From NCBI GenBank assembly GCA_932294295.1, contig OW028573.1, positions 16,760,155 to 16,824,154 on the forward strand: DNA of 64,000 nucleotides, read 5' to 3'. Shown piece after piece: positions 13,048 through 28,000 of the stretch. A program made the position numbers and the translations under genes. The DNA comes from Alitta virens. Lineage: Eukaryota; Annelida; Polychaeta; Phyllodocida; Nereididae. How positions within the stretch are numbered: position 1 is the stretch's first letter; the number at the start of each line of letters is the position of its first letter. A model generated the notes under the pieces. The model was not told where the DNA came from and ran no database searches. It saw nothing but the letters and a program-made list of their open reading frames with translations.

Positions 13048-16000
13048 TTGTCTTGTTTTATCACAGTGTAAATAAGAATGGTTCATGACCCAAAGTATGG
13101 CAAATGCATTGTTCAAATAATGTTTACACAGTCTTATTAGTCCTCTGGTGTCTTTCAACGAATGCAAACTTTGTTAACTTTGTCTTGCTAACTGTCCAAA
13201 TATTGATGTCCAGATAAGTCATATACATTTATACACATTTAGTCACAAACTGGCTTGTTGGGGGAAAAGTTTCTAACCAAGGCATGCATGTCTCTAGTAA
13301 GGTTCTCCTTAATATACCTGGGTTTATAAAGCTGTATTTCCACATGCACATAATTGTGTTGATGACTCCATGGTCTTCCCCAGGCTGTGAGATCTTAGGT
13401 TTTGAATGACAAATCTGTGAGTCGTTTTCCCATCAGTTGTGTTGACAGTGTTTGGTTTTTGGTGAACAATAAAATAAACCTGCCCCCCATGATGACAAAT
13501 GCATGCGTCCTGTGCTGGAGAAGATGTTGGAAAGTGGGGCATGTTATGGTTAGCAGAATATTGTGTACTTACATGAAAGAGCATTCTTATACTACATTAA
13601 AGAACTATTTAGTACACTGTCCGTTTCATTGATGTTTGAGGTAGTTTCGTTAACAGTTACTATTCGCGTGAACTCGAAGTTTGCATAGTTTTAAGAGGAT
13701 TTCTTTGATTGAGCTCACATTTTGAAGGGTCATTTTCAAGACAATGATGAGTTATGATATATGAAGACAGGAATGTGAAGTTAGTGACCGGTTGTAATAT
13801 GAGGTCAGTGGTCAATGCAGGATAAGTGACTTTGCACCCATACATTTCCACTATTTACATGATTGATGTGGATGCAATTGAGCCATTTGCAGGAAATAAA
13901 TAGCAGTGTGATGATTGCAAATATCATAGTGACCACAAGCTGTGAGCAGCTGAATGAACGAGTGTTGATACGAGGGTTCAGAACAAAGTGAAATACGAAC
14001 TGCATGTGAAAATCTGCGGTTTACAAAATCAGGCAATTGTACTCGTTTTGTTTTTGCCGAACTTTTTGCAGTGAACTGGAAGAATTATGGTGGCCGAAAA
14101 AAGTGAAGTCAGTTGCCTGTGGACTTTGCTCAGCACGACACGAGGAATTACATTTATAATAGGTTCCTACATGTTAGGTTGGGTAGCGAGTGCCCCCGGC
14201 AGGATGTGGCTCACTGGGTTGATAGGACTTGAAGAATGCGATCCAGTTGACTGCGATCAGCAGGTTTTGGGTTAGCAATGGATCGTCTGGAATTATTTCG
14301 TGTAAACAAACATAAGGTCTCCAATGTATCTCTACATTTTTTGTCATGTTTTCTTCTTCCTATTTCGATAACCTGAACCCCACCCTGTTCTCTTAGGCGT
14401 CTCCAACATTTATATCAGTGTTACTAGTACCCCATAACAGCCATTGGTTATGGGGTACTGGTGTTACGTGCTAAAGTTGAGCATTCAATGCGCTGAACCA
14501 CAGAAAGCGATCTCTATGTTTTGACTCTAGTTGCATCCAGCCAGTTCGACAATAATTTGTCGTAAATTGACTGTAGGTTCTACATACCAGATACCTTCCT
14601 TTCACTTAATTGATTGCCCCCTTCATTCTGAAAATTTCGTCTGCAGTATGGATTGATCATTGAAGGCGGCAAGTTCATGAATGCCTTGGGCAGCAGGCCA
14701 CCTGGTGAGTGTAATCAAGAACAGGTCACGGCCCCCAGGCACCAGACACACAACCTGTGGATTATGATGGCTCTAGCAAATACCATGTAAATATCGTCTG
14801 CTATGATCATATTGTGTATTGGAACGTCGCTGGAATATGTGTTTGTGTATTGGAACTTTTGCATACTATTATTAGTTCAAATATAATCGTAAAAGTAAGG
14901 CCCATTTCTGTTTTATGTGCTAATTTTAATTAATCAGTACTAAAATTGTAAATATTCTCCTGCATTCTGTCGAATTTTATGAATATTTTTATGCGAGAAA
15001 TCCTGTGGAGAAATCAAATGCGTCTAGTTTATCACACTCAGCCTTTTCTCTCTGTGTGTTTTTCTTGGTGGCTCACTGCCATTGACATTTTATTTGTTTT
15101 TAGTCCACACAAACCAGACATGGCGTGGTTCGCACTGTGCTGACTACTCCGCCTGTCACTGTTATATAACTGTTTATTTTTAGGAACAGCCAAGTTCACT
15201 TCCTGTGTTCCTTCAGAGTTGCACATGGCAGTTGTCTAGCATTTGTGCAGACAGTCTACTCTTTCATGTATAATATCCCGGCGGCATCGACTGTGTTATT
15301 ATGACGATTTCCAGAAATTGAATTAGTCATGGGCAATTTATGATGGATTTGTAGTGGAAATGCTGTTAAGCCAAGTAGCCTGTGGCTTGTGTATTTACCT
15401 ACTTTTTTGTATATTTCTTTTAGTATTTGTGCTGTAATGTACCACAGTAACTATGATCATTTAATGTAATTTTGTGGGAATCATTTGCCCTACCCTATGG
15501 GTCTGTCTAAACATAAAGTTGTCTGTCATATTTACAAACTGGCAAGTGTTGGGCTCTTGGTATCAAGATCATACCGCATCTTTTGATGTAGTTAGCTAGC
15601 ATATATATCTTAGGCTAGCAGCTGTTGACAGAATGTATACTAAGTACTAGAGTGCTGTGGGGGAGTGCATTATTGGGAGTGCCCAGGTTCACTGCTAGGG
15701 GCCCTTTCCAGTTGGGATAGGGCCAGGACAGATCTAGTCGCCTTGAATCATTCCTGGCATAGCTCAGGTTGAGATGCAGAAGCCAGACAAGCCAACAGTT
15801 TGTATCTATACAGGAGCCCTCATAATGTTTTCCACGTGTCTACATGTTAAAATACAAGCTATTAAGATTAATTATTAGGAAAAAGACGAAATTATTAAGG
15901 AAAAAAAGCTGTGGGAAAAAAAAAACACCTTAAAAAACATATGAAAAAGAAGTAGAACTGGAGTGACAGGATGTTAAATGGTTTTAATTCCTGATGCTCA

Positions 16001-19000
16001 CTTGACAAATGACACACGGTGACATTTTGTCAGTTGTTAATCTGGATGTGGTGTCAGGCTCTCTGGTGGCAATGTAATTTGCTACCATGGCTGTTACAAA
16101 TGTGAAAAGATAACTCTTTTGTGATCACACACCAACTGGAGTGCTGTGGCCTCGGACATATTTATCAAGTGTAGAAACTGTCTGTGATCACAGTGTGATG
16201 TGAGATACTTTAAATTAAACTATATATTACAATTGAGTATATTCTCATGCAGTGTTTTGAAAATACACCGTTATTTATAAAGACATTTGTATGGCCTTGG
16301 ATCTATTTAATATTTTGATGAGGTCAGGTTCTACCATTGACAACACCGCTATTGCCCTCAGGCAGTATACATTGTATACCTGGTATCTAACATTTCACAT
16401 TCTGTGGCAACTGCTGAGTTAAAAAGACACAAAATGAAAGAACTGTAAAGGTTTGTTCAACCCAAAAGACTCTTTATGCAAACTCGGTGTTAAGGAATGT
16501 CGTTTTACAAAATGACTTTTTCAAGTGCTAAAATGTATACAGGGACGTTTTAAAACATGTACATTGACGTGTATACACACTAGCCTGCAGGTACTGGCTA
16601 TTTATCAGGTTATATATGAGTCACAGAGTGTGTTCTTAGTGTTTTCATCATTGTGGATAACTTGATGTTATTTTTCCAAACTGATTTGTTAAAAAGCCCA
16701 TAATGATTATCAGCCACTATTGTTTCTGTTTGTGCGCTCATTGTATTCTTTGGTAGAGTGGCTCCATGATTGAAAGTCGAATAACCCATCTACCAGCAAT
16801 ATTCAAAATTGACATGGGGGAGTGTGGTTTTGAATTAATTCCCAATTTCCCATGACTAACCCATCAATTATACACGAGGATGTGTTATGGATATTTTTTT
16901 TTCCTGGAAAAGAAAGACAGTGGGAAGAATGTTTTATGTGTCGTTCATGTACACTTGAAAGTTTTGCATTTTTGCACTAATGCTGTGGTTAACCACATGA
17001 ATCAGAAATAGGGATCAGGGCTTGTCTTGTCAAGTCAGTCAGTGTGTGATGCCAAAGTAGATTTACACCTGGCTGTATGTGAAAATTATTAAAAATCCAA
17101 TATGCCACAGTGTACACCAGTAAATACAATATGTACTTCATTTAGATGGCGTTGCACAGTGTTGCATAATGTACTGCACTATGGCTATATTCTCTTTTAG
17201 TTGACATTTATTACATGTACCTGAAGGATAAGACTGCAGCCAATCCAAAAAAAAGTTGCATAAAACTACCCTTGGTTCAGTGTATAACTTTATAATTACA
17301 AAACGGGTTATACAGAGAAATTGTTATGGCATTCGCCTGTATTGCATAATAAGGTACATTCGGTCCTTAAAGTACATACAATGTACCGGTAAATACATTC
17401 AAGCAAGATCTCATAAATAAAATTGTGAATAAAAAATCATCCAAGTGGAAAATGGTTAGTTATTACATATAATATATTGCAATAAAAATAATGGAGAAAT
17501 TTTATTATATTCAAGCATTTGAAACTTAGTTAGACTGTTATATATAAGCACCAAAAATCCAGGGTTTTCGGACACATTATCCTGGTTTAGAACCTTGTTA
17601 TGTAGTACCTTGTTATGACAGGGTTCGACTACATTATGGATAAATTGCCCCACCCTTTTATTGACATTGTTAAGCAAACAGTTATCAGGGAATTTGTTTT
17701 GCTTTACCGCTTTCAAGAAAAATATTTTATTTTCTCAAGGGCTGTGCAGTCATCTTAATTCTTTTACTTTCTGTGACTTTTTTTTTTTTCAAATCTTTTT
17801 GTTGGACTTTTTCTCACTTAGTTGCTTTGAATATGTCCTATCAAGTTCTATTCAGCTGCCCTATAGAAGAGTGCAGTCTATTATAGGCTATTCAGGTTTT
17901 TTTTGTCCTTCACAGTCCTCCCAAGACCCAGGTTAGAATGACTGCCCTAAAGAAAATATTTATGGTCCTAAAACATCTATAAACAAATTTCCTTCAAGTT
18001 GTCATAACAATTACTTCGTAGATGGCTTGACTTCTCTGCCAGTCAAAATTCGGGACTTGTCAGCGACAGAGTGTGAACAAGATAAAATAGTTTCAAATGG
18101 GGGGGGGGGGGGGGGAATGTATTCATTTTATGCCACTGATGTCTGAGATAACAACTTTATAGTGTTTTCAGAAGTCCCTTTTGCTGTCCATCATTTCATA
18201 AGCCTGTGTGAATTCTGCCAGAAAGAATTGCAAAACTGAAGCGAATAAATAATTGAAAGTATGTTGGGTGTTTTAAAAACAGATCTAGGTGATCATCAGA
18301 TAAAATTTTAGTTATGTCGGTCATGAAGGTTGTGTTCATTTAGTGGGTCATGGTCACATAATTATTGGTGCACCGTATTTATATTTTGTTATGCATACTG
18401 CATAGGTATAAAAAATCTCTTGAGTGTCATTTTATGTGGGATAGATAATCATCTATGATGATAAGGAACTCGAAATGTTTGGAAATGTAGTTTTCTGTTG
18501 TTGTTTATGATGATTGTAGTCTCTGGCATACTTTCTGCTACTTTATGCAATTCTTCTCACAAGATTTATGAAGCTGTGTTTCTCCATGTTAAAGATTGTA
18601 TTGTATTTCTTGTGTATTATGAAAGTTTGGTTTGGTTTTATAGTTAGTCTGCACAAGCACCAGTACTTTTTTTGGTGAACAAATTGATTATTTATATTTT
18701 TAATTGGCAGTCCACATTTTTTGCTGCATTTGTTTTTCTTTTAGAAGTATATAGTTCTTTCCTACCATCACATCTGGATTTCGAACACAATTCTGACATA
18801 GCTTCAGAACTAAAATAGACTCAAATAATGTGTGGCAGATTTGTGTTTTCTTGTTAACTACAGCAATTCCAACTTGCCTGCATGATGTTTTTTGACATTT
18901 TTGTGACACATGCCATGACGATAATGACGTTTTATTTTGACGTTTTCAGAAGGATTGACGTGCCCCTATGTGTTCGAATCTGGACGTCAGGAGTGTGGAT

Positions 19001-22000
19001 ACCCTGGCATCAACAACTACGAATGTGAGTCAGAAGGATGCTGCTGGGATGATGATGCTCAGGACACGTTTGTCAGATGTCATCGAAGAGGTATGTCCCA
19101 ACTAGAAAATATAAATCCCATTGATGTGACACGTACATGTGGGATAATGGTTGCATGATGTTGTTAAATGATAAGGGGGTTTGTGGTGTTGTGGTCTGTG
19201 ATTATAGGGTTCATATCATGACATTGCTTATTCTGGTTATTAATTAGAATCCGTATGCATGATAGGGCTACCACAGAGAGAATATTCATAGAAATTGTCA
19301 TGAAGGTTCTTTGAAAGTCAGTCTGGTGAATTTGTAATGATTTTAAAATTTGTGTATTAGTTTGATGTCGTGGGATAATGTTACCCTCAACCAACATGTT
19401 GGTTTTTTAAATTTATAAATTCACACATTCTTACTCGTTTCCTTACATGCAATTTGAACTACTCCGGATCTTTTGACCAAATTCTGAGTAATATTTAATA
19501 AAATACTGTAGCCATCACAGTTTACATACAAAATCTAGTTGTTGAATTCATGGAATTGTTCTGCTATAGTTAGTGAGAATGTGAATTCGCATATTATCAT
19601 GTAGACCCATGGAACAGTCATTAGCCCTTGAGCTATTGGTGATTGATTGGTCAGTGATTTAGACTGGACTCAGCTTTATTTGATCCCTCGTAAATAGACA
19701 ATGGTTGCTTTTATGTTTTTCGTATATTAGCAGAGTCTGTAGAGTTGTGGTGCTATTGTAATGATATGATCAGAGTTTAACCTCTCCATTTGATGTTATG
19801 GTCTAAGTGTTGACCTGCTGACCACATTGACCATATTATGATGTGCTATTTATTTTTGTGATGTGATGGACATGATTAAAGAGGGTTATAATACATGGTC
19901 ACAACGTGTGAATAATAAAGATGACATTAGGTGACATGAATAGTTTATTTTGCCCTTGACCGTTTGTGAAGGGCTTTTATATTGTCAGTTGGTGTATGAA
20001 TCTGGCAATTTCTTCATTTATCGTGGATGAATTAACTGAGCCAATCCTCTCAAAGATGTTCATGGCGTAAGGGGTGCAATTTATTTGCCTCACTGGATCC
20101 TTGTTGATTCATAAAGGGCTTTTGACTCAGTTGAAGCTGTAAAGATTGCGCAGGTGAAAAGAGGGCTGGGACGCCGTCTGGGGTTACTGAGAAGTTGCAA
20201 TTCATTCATCACATGTGTACGGGGCTAGAAGAAAATTAGAAAGCACTGATATGAGACTTTTTCTATAGCCCTGCAGTCTGGTAATTATACTTGCTGGAAA
20301 TCTCAGAATGTTTCAACGCAACTTGAGACTATATCACCCCATGTTCTCAACAGCATGAACAGTGTCCTGCACAGGTCAAGTCTCTGTCCAGTTGGAAGTA
20401 ATTTAGAACTCTATAATTTATGTACGTAATACCCTCTGAATGTGATATTCACCATAACTGCGCATTTTCATAAATAGCTGCTGTGGTTTCCTTTAATGTT
20501 TATTTTTTATTATTTTTTTGGGTGACCTCCCAATTTGTTAACCATGGCAGCTCACATTTCACCATGTTAGTACTGTCACTTTCACAATTTGCAGCAATGT
20601 TTACATTGTTCACATTCGTTGCCCTGTCACCCTCTTTGATATATTCTGGGCCATGATTAATGCAAAATGCCGCATATGGTTCAAATGGCCATTTATGGCA
20701 AATATGCCCGCACTGGGCTATATCATGTGTGTATGGCGACCTTGCAAATGGAGCTGTTTGGAAACATTCATCACCATGGAAACGGTGGCCTGAAATGGTG
20801 GACATCTTTCTGAAATATTTCGGAAGAGTCCTTGCCATGGTCTATTGTCTCATTGTTGATAGAAGTTTGATTGGTTCGTATGCTCAGGTTCCAAAGGCAA
20901 ACGTAATGTCGAGATGACAAACTTATCTGGCTTTTATGGAATCCAGTCTCCACACTGTTAATTTTACAATTACTGCATGGACAAGTAGTGGTGTGACTGG
21001 GGTCGTTTACATTCGGTGTCATCGAAATTAGCCAGGGTCATCGAAATTGGCCACTCAAAATGAATCATCACCAACACTTTAAAGGTGTCTGTCGAAGTTT
21101 CAGAACGTTGTAAATAATGTGAAAAGTTAGTTTAATGAGAATTGTGACACTTTATGAAGTTGCAAGGTGTGTAATGTGTTTGCCGGGGTGGCCGATTTGG
21201 ATGACCCTGGCCAATTCCGATGACCCTGAGTAGTTGCCTCTGCTTAGAAGTCAAGCACGAAGCACCTCCAATGTCTTACGAGAAAAACTTCCACATGGCC
21301 ACATTAAAAGATAATCTGGGCTGGGAATCCAACTCACGACCTTCAGCAGAGCTGGCCACTGTCTTACCCACCGTGCCATCCAACCACTTGGCAATTATTA
21401 TTGTGCTGTCGTTTTTGTGTAATCATTTAATATTGACGTGAATGATTTTCCAACCATCAGACTGCGCTGCTGGCTGTGAAGGGTTGCAAGTTTGATTAAC
21501 CATAAATGACATTTCTGCAGCCCTAATCGGCGTTAACTGGCTAATGTAATTCATACAAGGGGATTGGTTTTTCAAGTTTATGTTGAAATGATGCGTGGCA
21601 GCAAAAAATCATGGGCATTGGAGATTATTAATTGTCACATTTTGTGTTTGCGTAATCATATGGATATTTACATTGCACTTATTGTCACTTACCTCCATGT
21701 AGATTGCATGGGTTTGTTATTTTATGAGTCTCCTTTAATGTAGCTCTCATTAATCAAATCAAGATAAGATCAGTGCATGATCAATTAAACAAATACTTGT
21801 GCAAGTGCATTATATTGGTCCTATGTTTTGTATTGTGGAAAGACACTGACAGTGAAATATTGAAAATAATTGCCTCAGCAGATGTCTGCCATGTTAATAT
21901 TTCAGGTTATTTTTTCTTTTCCATTGACGGTGGGGGACAGTATACTAGTCCCTTTTCATTAAACCCAGACTCCATAAAAAAAGTGGATATTGTTGAAAAC

Positions 22001-25000
22001 CATTTGCTGTGGATTATAAGGCAAGCTGTGTACCAGTCTCTGCTCTGAATAGACTATAGTCGTGGCTGGTTGTGCCCAATAAAATGTTATGGAGGGAGGC
22101 ATTGTCTTGAATATTGAATTTGACAGGCATATACGAGGACAGGGTCAGAGAGGTCGGGTGAAAAGTATCGCCCCAGAGCTGCACAAGAACTTCATTGTTG
22201 CCATGACATAGTCTCTTGAACTTAACACCTTCCTCGCAGTCCGCATGGGGGCGCTGCACGCCTGCTAGTGACTTACCTTGCAGTTTGTGTACTTATGAGT
22301 TTTATAAATATCTCCATGATGTGTCTGTGTGCTTTCCATGCAGGGTTAGGCATTGGAGTGTACATTATGCTTCACAAATATGTACCCTTTGGGGGTAAAT
22401 CCCCTTTACGTTTGCCCCTTTTTGTTCCCATTGATGGATTTGAATCTCACCATAACTGGTCTACCTGTTGGTGTCGGGTCAGCCTTTATGCTCACTTGCA
22501 AGGTGTATTATTTCCATTCCGGTAAATCCTTGAATAATGCAATATGGCCTTTTGCTGAATTTATGCCATTCAGTTCTGCTGTTGGCTTTGTGATCTACCA
22601 TGTTCTTTTAGACTGGTGGGATGAATTTATGGTTATGCCATTATTCCTCTTCTTTTATTCGAAAGTTTATAGTAAAATGTATTGTTCTTCAGACTTGTAT
22701 GTGTGTCAAAAGTGTTATCTCTTGTGTTTGGTGTGAAAATAGTTTTTCAACGTAGCTACTTTTAAGCAGTTATAACGTTTTGTATCTGAGAATGTAAGCC
22801 TTCACCCCGATGGCTATGAGGATAAGAAAGGCAATCCTACTCTCAGAAATTCCATTCCCTTTTATCTCGGCTGATTGAGATGAGGAAGATTATCTTTCAC
22901 TTCCAAAGCAGATAGTGATCCAAGACCATTTTCTGCCTGGGGCAGTACTGTTTAGATCCTTGCTGGATCTCCACTCAATGAGGAATACCGAAGTTCACCA
23001 AAAAGAACCTTTTGATTGATTGAACTTTAGAGCTCCTTTTCTGCCAAACACACGATGAATTTAACCATGAACCTTGGCCGCCGAATGTAATAACTTGACT
23101 ATCATGTTACATTCTTGTTATGGTTTTAACTCCCAGCTAGGGGCATCTCTAAGATTTCAATTATTTCTCAAAACGTCTTGTCCGGGAAGCATCCAAAACC
23201 TTCGTGTAATTGTGTTCTCTTGCCTCCTTCAACTTTTCAAAGGCATAATGCAAGCATACATTTGTAACTCAGAAAGTGAAATGGCCTGTATACTTTTTCT
23301 GAAGGCGAAAAAACTAAGTAGCAATTAAGTGGCATTTACAAGCAACCGCTGTGTTGAATTGCTTTCTGCAGTGATAAATGGCTACTACATAAAGTTGTGT
23401 ATAGGATGTCTTAATTGACATTTGATGTATGTTGGAAGTCTTGAAATTATGATAAGGGCTGTAATTTCCTTGACAGGAAGCTCTCCATTGCTAGCATGTT
23501 TATGGGCAAATATGAATATCATGCAGTGGGTGTTTACATTTCTCTCAACATAATAATTACTGATCACATAAGTAACTCTAATGGAACGATTTGAAGTGAC
23601 CCTGTGCACGAATTTCCTGTTGTAAAGTATAAAGGTAGTTTTTCAGAGGGCATATATTTTCAGAGGGCATATATTTATTGCCTTTTCTAAGTGACATTTA
23701 TTGCAGTTCCAGTCAGGGTATTTTGTATAAGAAATAGGATTTAAAAACTTAGTGAAATACGTTCTGTGAAGCTTTTGTAAGAAGCAGCAAGTAGTGCCCT
23801 CATTGCTGAAATAGGCTGCCTTGTTCATTGAAGGCTGCTAAAATGTTCTAATGTGGCTGTGTTCAAGGTCAACCATGGGTGTATGGGCCAATGAAAGTAG
23901 CCAATGAAAATAAATAGATTATGATACTGATCAGGGGGTGTGATAAGTCATACGTTGAATAGTCTATATAGACACATAACATAGTCACATTATTAAAATA
24001 AGTACAGAACTGCTGTGAAGTTTCAGACCTTCTGAGGGGTTTTGCATTCTCAAATGTCGTGATTTGTGAATAATGCGGCTTGACTCCCAAGATCTTGCCT
24101 AGTCAGTTGTGTTTACTGTTGTTTGGACGTTTTGACTTGGGTATTTTTAGGGGAGACATGATGTTACGCGGAGGTGACAGACTGCTAGGGCCATGTAGGA
24201 AATAGCGGGATGTCGCCTTGGTGACTTTTATGTTTGCCTTTGTGACTTGTCAGGAGCTCTCTGATGTTTTGATGCATTTTAAGTGAAATTTCAGTGGATG
24301 TCAGAGAAATTCGTAGAGGCAATGATACTTTTTTCATTGAAATTTATCAAAGTTTTGATGCAGTTTTAGTGAACTTCGAGCAGTTCATAGTCAGGAATGA
24401 AGTCCATGTAGTTTAGCAGGCAATTTGAATTTGCGTATTTTCCATTCTAAAAGTATTGTCTTATACTTTATTCCTTTGTGCATTTACATTTCTATCATAT
24501 TGGATACAAATTAATTACAGCTTCGTACAATAGTATTTAAAAATTTCATTTACTTTTTTCAGAGTGTCGAGCGGGCTACTTCGGCTGGGGCTGCCGTTTC
24601 AAGTGCCAGTGTGAGGGAGAGGATTCGACTTGTGACCCGGTGACAGGAGAGTGCCCGTCGGGCTGCCCCAAGAGCGCTTGGGGCGTGGGATGTTTGTTAG
24701 GTAAGCATGGCTGTTTGGGCTCTTCCAAGTATCCCTGGCTACGTACACCACCAGAAACCGAGATCTGAACAGAATGCGATATTGCCCCAAAAATCAGATA
24801 TTGCCCCAGAGATCACAGATCCCAGACGAGAATGTAAAAGATGGCAAACATTACACACACGACCCCAGGGGCTCTAAGGATCTATGGGGTTTTATACCAT
24901 TTAATGGTCTCACGTGCATCAATAGAGGTGGTATGTATAGTATGGAAGCCAAAGAACAGGTTAAGAATTTGGAAATATGACCGATTAATTATGAATGCTG

Positions 25001-28000
25001 CTGAGCACCAATATTTTCTTTCTTTTCTCTTGCCACTTATCATAATTTTTCGTCTTTAAGACAGTCCCTGAGTGCCATTAATTTTGTTTATATTGAGTTG
25101 ACCTGCCCTGTGCCCATGTTAACTGCTATGCCATTCCTCATGATAGAACATATTTCTCTAAATCTCTGTCATGAATATGATTTTGTAGGAACTGATAACT
25201 TGGTTGGTCTAGTTTGTTGTTGTACATCATACATGGTATAATGATGGTAGACTCCGTCCTATGACTCGAGTCTGATCCACTTATCTGTCCAAGAATAACA
25301 TGGTGTCCTTGCCAGAACACGATTCACTAAATCTCCATTATGATAATTGCTTTGTTGGAAATTATAACCTGGAACAGGTTCTTATTCTGTTGCCTGTCAC
25401 AAAAGATAAATCTTCAAGTAAATCTTGGGCATATTTTCAATTGTAGCCCTTATTTTGCTCATAGAATTTGAGTGAAAGCGGATTACTCAAGTATGTCCAT
25501 CAGTCTGGATCTGCTTCAAAAAACTGCATTATATTAGCACAAATTTACGTTATGGTGTCCCCCATCATCTGCCCCGAGGTTAGGAGAACCACATGTTAGG
25601 CAAATATAAATTGAAAGAACATAGTTCACAGTGGAAACATAGCTAGGAGGTGGATTTTGTACATAAAGCTGGGGGAGATGGAGCCTGAGGTGCTGTAAGT
25701 CAAATGAAATGGTGCCAAGTATCAGTACAAGACCTTATTATGCCAGGAAACTGCACAGAGAATATCAGAGATACCTTTGGTACTGTCCTCCACAAAACAA
25801 TAGCCGTTGAGGACAGTTGTGTGTTTTAATTTGATTGATGCCATCTCTGATGAGACCTGCTCATGACATTTATTGCTGGTGTTAATATTAAACACATCTG
25901 CTATTGTCATGGCCACCCAGTTGTAACTGTTAACACTGGTACCTGAAAACCTTATACAAAGATCAATTCTCTGATTCGTGATGCATTTGTGATACTCTGG
26001 TCACATCTGGTAAATTTCAACTTTCTGTTATCAAATTTAATGAAATGCACTTTTAGTAGGTGCTATTAAATCGCACAAGTTCCACAGGTGGTTATTGTGC
26101 ATCAACAACTTTATCTGAGCTAACATTAATGTTGGTTTATGTTGAATGGTACAAAATGGTTTAAGAGGGGAAGTGAGTTGCTTGACCTTGTACATGCCTT
26201 TCTTTGCCTTTTTTAAATAAGTTAGGAAAAATAAATTACATGTTGTACTTGTTTCTTCTTTGTGTCCTATGGACATAATTGCAGTTATTAACTTATTAGC
26301 CATGCATACCATATTTAGTGTGTAGTACTGTGTACAAATCACAGAAAAAAGGACAGATCTTTGTAGATGGTGTAAAATGATCGTCAAGATTTACTTAGTA
26401 TGATGTGTGTCCCACCATTTACATTGCAAAAACTATACTTTAGCTGGATATTTTAATCCATTAGCCAGCCTGGTGAAAGATTACTAACTTCCTGACGAAA
26501 AAGCCAAATAAAATAGAGAAGTTTTTTTTCCGCCAATTTAGGTGTCTTTTTTTTACACTTTGGCGAATTGTTGAATGACCAGCTGAAGCCTTGATCCCAC
26601 TACTTAAAGTGTCAGGACTGAATAGGCATAAGTAAAACATTCATATCGTACTTTAACAGTCAATTTGAATGGCTTGAACTGTGAAATGTGAGATATACAT
26701 TATATAGTGTACTGGGAATCCCAGTCAGACATTCCACATTCTCAACTCTGCATACAAAGATTTTTTATAAGCTTACACAGTACTACACACTAATCTTACA
26801 TATCAAACCAGTTTATGCATACATGCTATGTACATGATGTTTGATGTAGTAAATATGATATTTTTATATCCAACAGATAATGAATGCACATACAACGATC
26901 CAGTGGGGGCTAATTACCAAGGAAAATTAATCCGAACAAGCAACGGCCATATCTGCGGGAGCTGGTCTCTCCAAAAGGCGTACCCTGCTGATCATTTTGT
27001 TGATGGAGATATCTACAAAACAGAAAACTACTGCAGAAATCCCAAGCCAAAAGACTACAGAACATGGTGCTACTATGCATTCGCCAGACACAAGAAGTGG
27101 GACTATTGTACACTGAAGCCTTGTCGTAAGTGCCCTATTTGTGTACTTCGTATTAAAAGTAAGATCACACTTATTGATCTTTAGCTTCTCGAATCCTCTC
27201 AGGGCAATTTTTATTGGGTTGGTCGGGCTTATAAATTATAAATTTCATATTAGATAACATTGGGACTTGTTATTATATTTTTCTGTCGGCACAGTTATCA
27301 TATTGGCAGATTCGAGGAGCTAAAGACTAAATTAGTGTCGTCTGAACTAGTTATTATGGATGGTTGTTTCATTCATATATTTAAATCTGTGAATAATTTG
27401 GGTGAATTCAAGCTAATAAGCTGATAATGTAGGCTCGTTTTGTAAGTTAGTGATTTCATGGTGCTAGTTTAGATTGCTGATGGAATTGCGAAAGCATAAG
27501 GGGAGGTGTTTATCATCTTAAAGGACTTCATTGAGAGCATCTGAAGAACAGCCTCAGGTGAATTGTGTTAAATGGTTGCTTTTGTGATGTTTCAGCTTGC
27601 CCAACAGGCAGATTTGGGGTGAACTGCATTCACGAGTGTCACTGTTCAGATCCTCAGGAAGCGTGTCATGCTTTCAATGGGACTTGCACTTCAAGCTGTA
27701 ACCCAAGGTACAAGGGTGACAACTGTCAAGGTGAGCTAGAATGTCATTTGTCAAGCATGTCTGTCACATGTGCATCATGAGCGATGAAGGAACCTTGATC
27801 TTTGTTCTTGAAGACCAGGATCTACCTGCCCTGCTGTTGTCATGAGGTCTTTATTGTATCTTAGTGCTGTCAAATGCCCTATTGTAGTGTGTACGCTATT
27901 TGGTTTGCTGTTCTGTTGAAAAATAATTCACCTGTCGGTGATAAAAGCATTGCATTGTGCACAAAATTGAATTTTAATCCTCTTCAACAAAGTAAGGCCA

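Larger units (their letters stand above)
948..18949 (+). other. Intron 1 of the RPTP (18 kb), no convincing genes
   Basis: This long AT-rich stretch has only short, stop-riddled ORFs and no cysteine-patterned or splice-flanked domain. It contains homopolymers (T26 at 1322-1347, G16 at 3179-3194, G17 at 18099-18115), an (AT)n run at 13016-13039, a 24-bp tandem duplication at 10635-10682, a perfect 10-bp hairpin at 8952-8976 and a tRNA-like SINE head near 9456-9545. Its position as a giant first intron fits a site for enhancers, but I cannot point to one. Confidence 0.5.
19091..24562 (+). other. RPTP intron 2 (5.5 kb)
   Basis: No coding exon could be supported here. The stretch holds a 37-bp terminal inverted-repeat structure (21018-21224), a minus-strand tRNA-like SINE remnant (about 21300-21390) and a 17-bp tandem duplication (23640-23673). 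The longest ORF (22353-22736) has no recognisable motif and no splice or codon support. Confidence 0.5.

Noticed and set aside
22353..22736. 127-codon plus-strand ORF with hydrophobic stretches
   Set aside because: The hydrophobicity follows from T-rich intron sequence. No start context, homology or splice support was seen.
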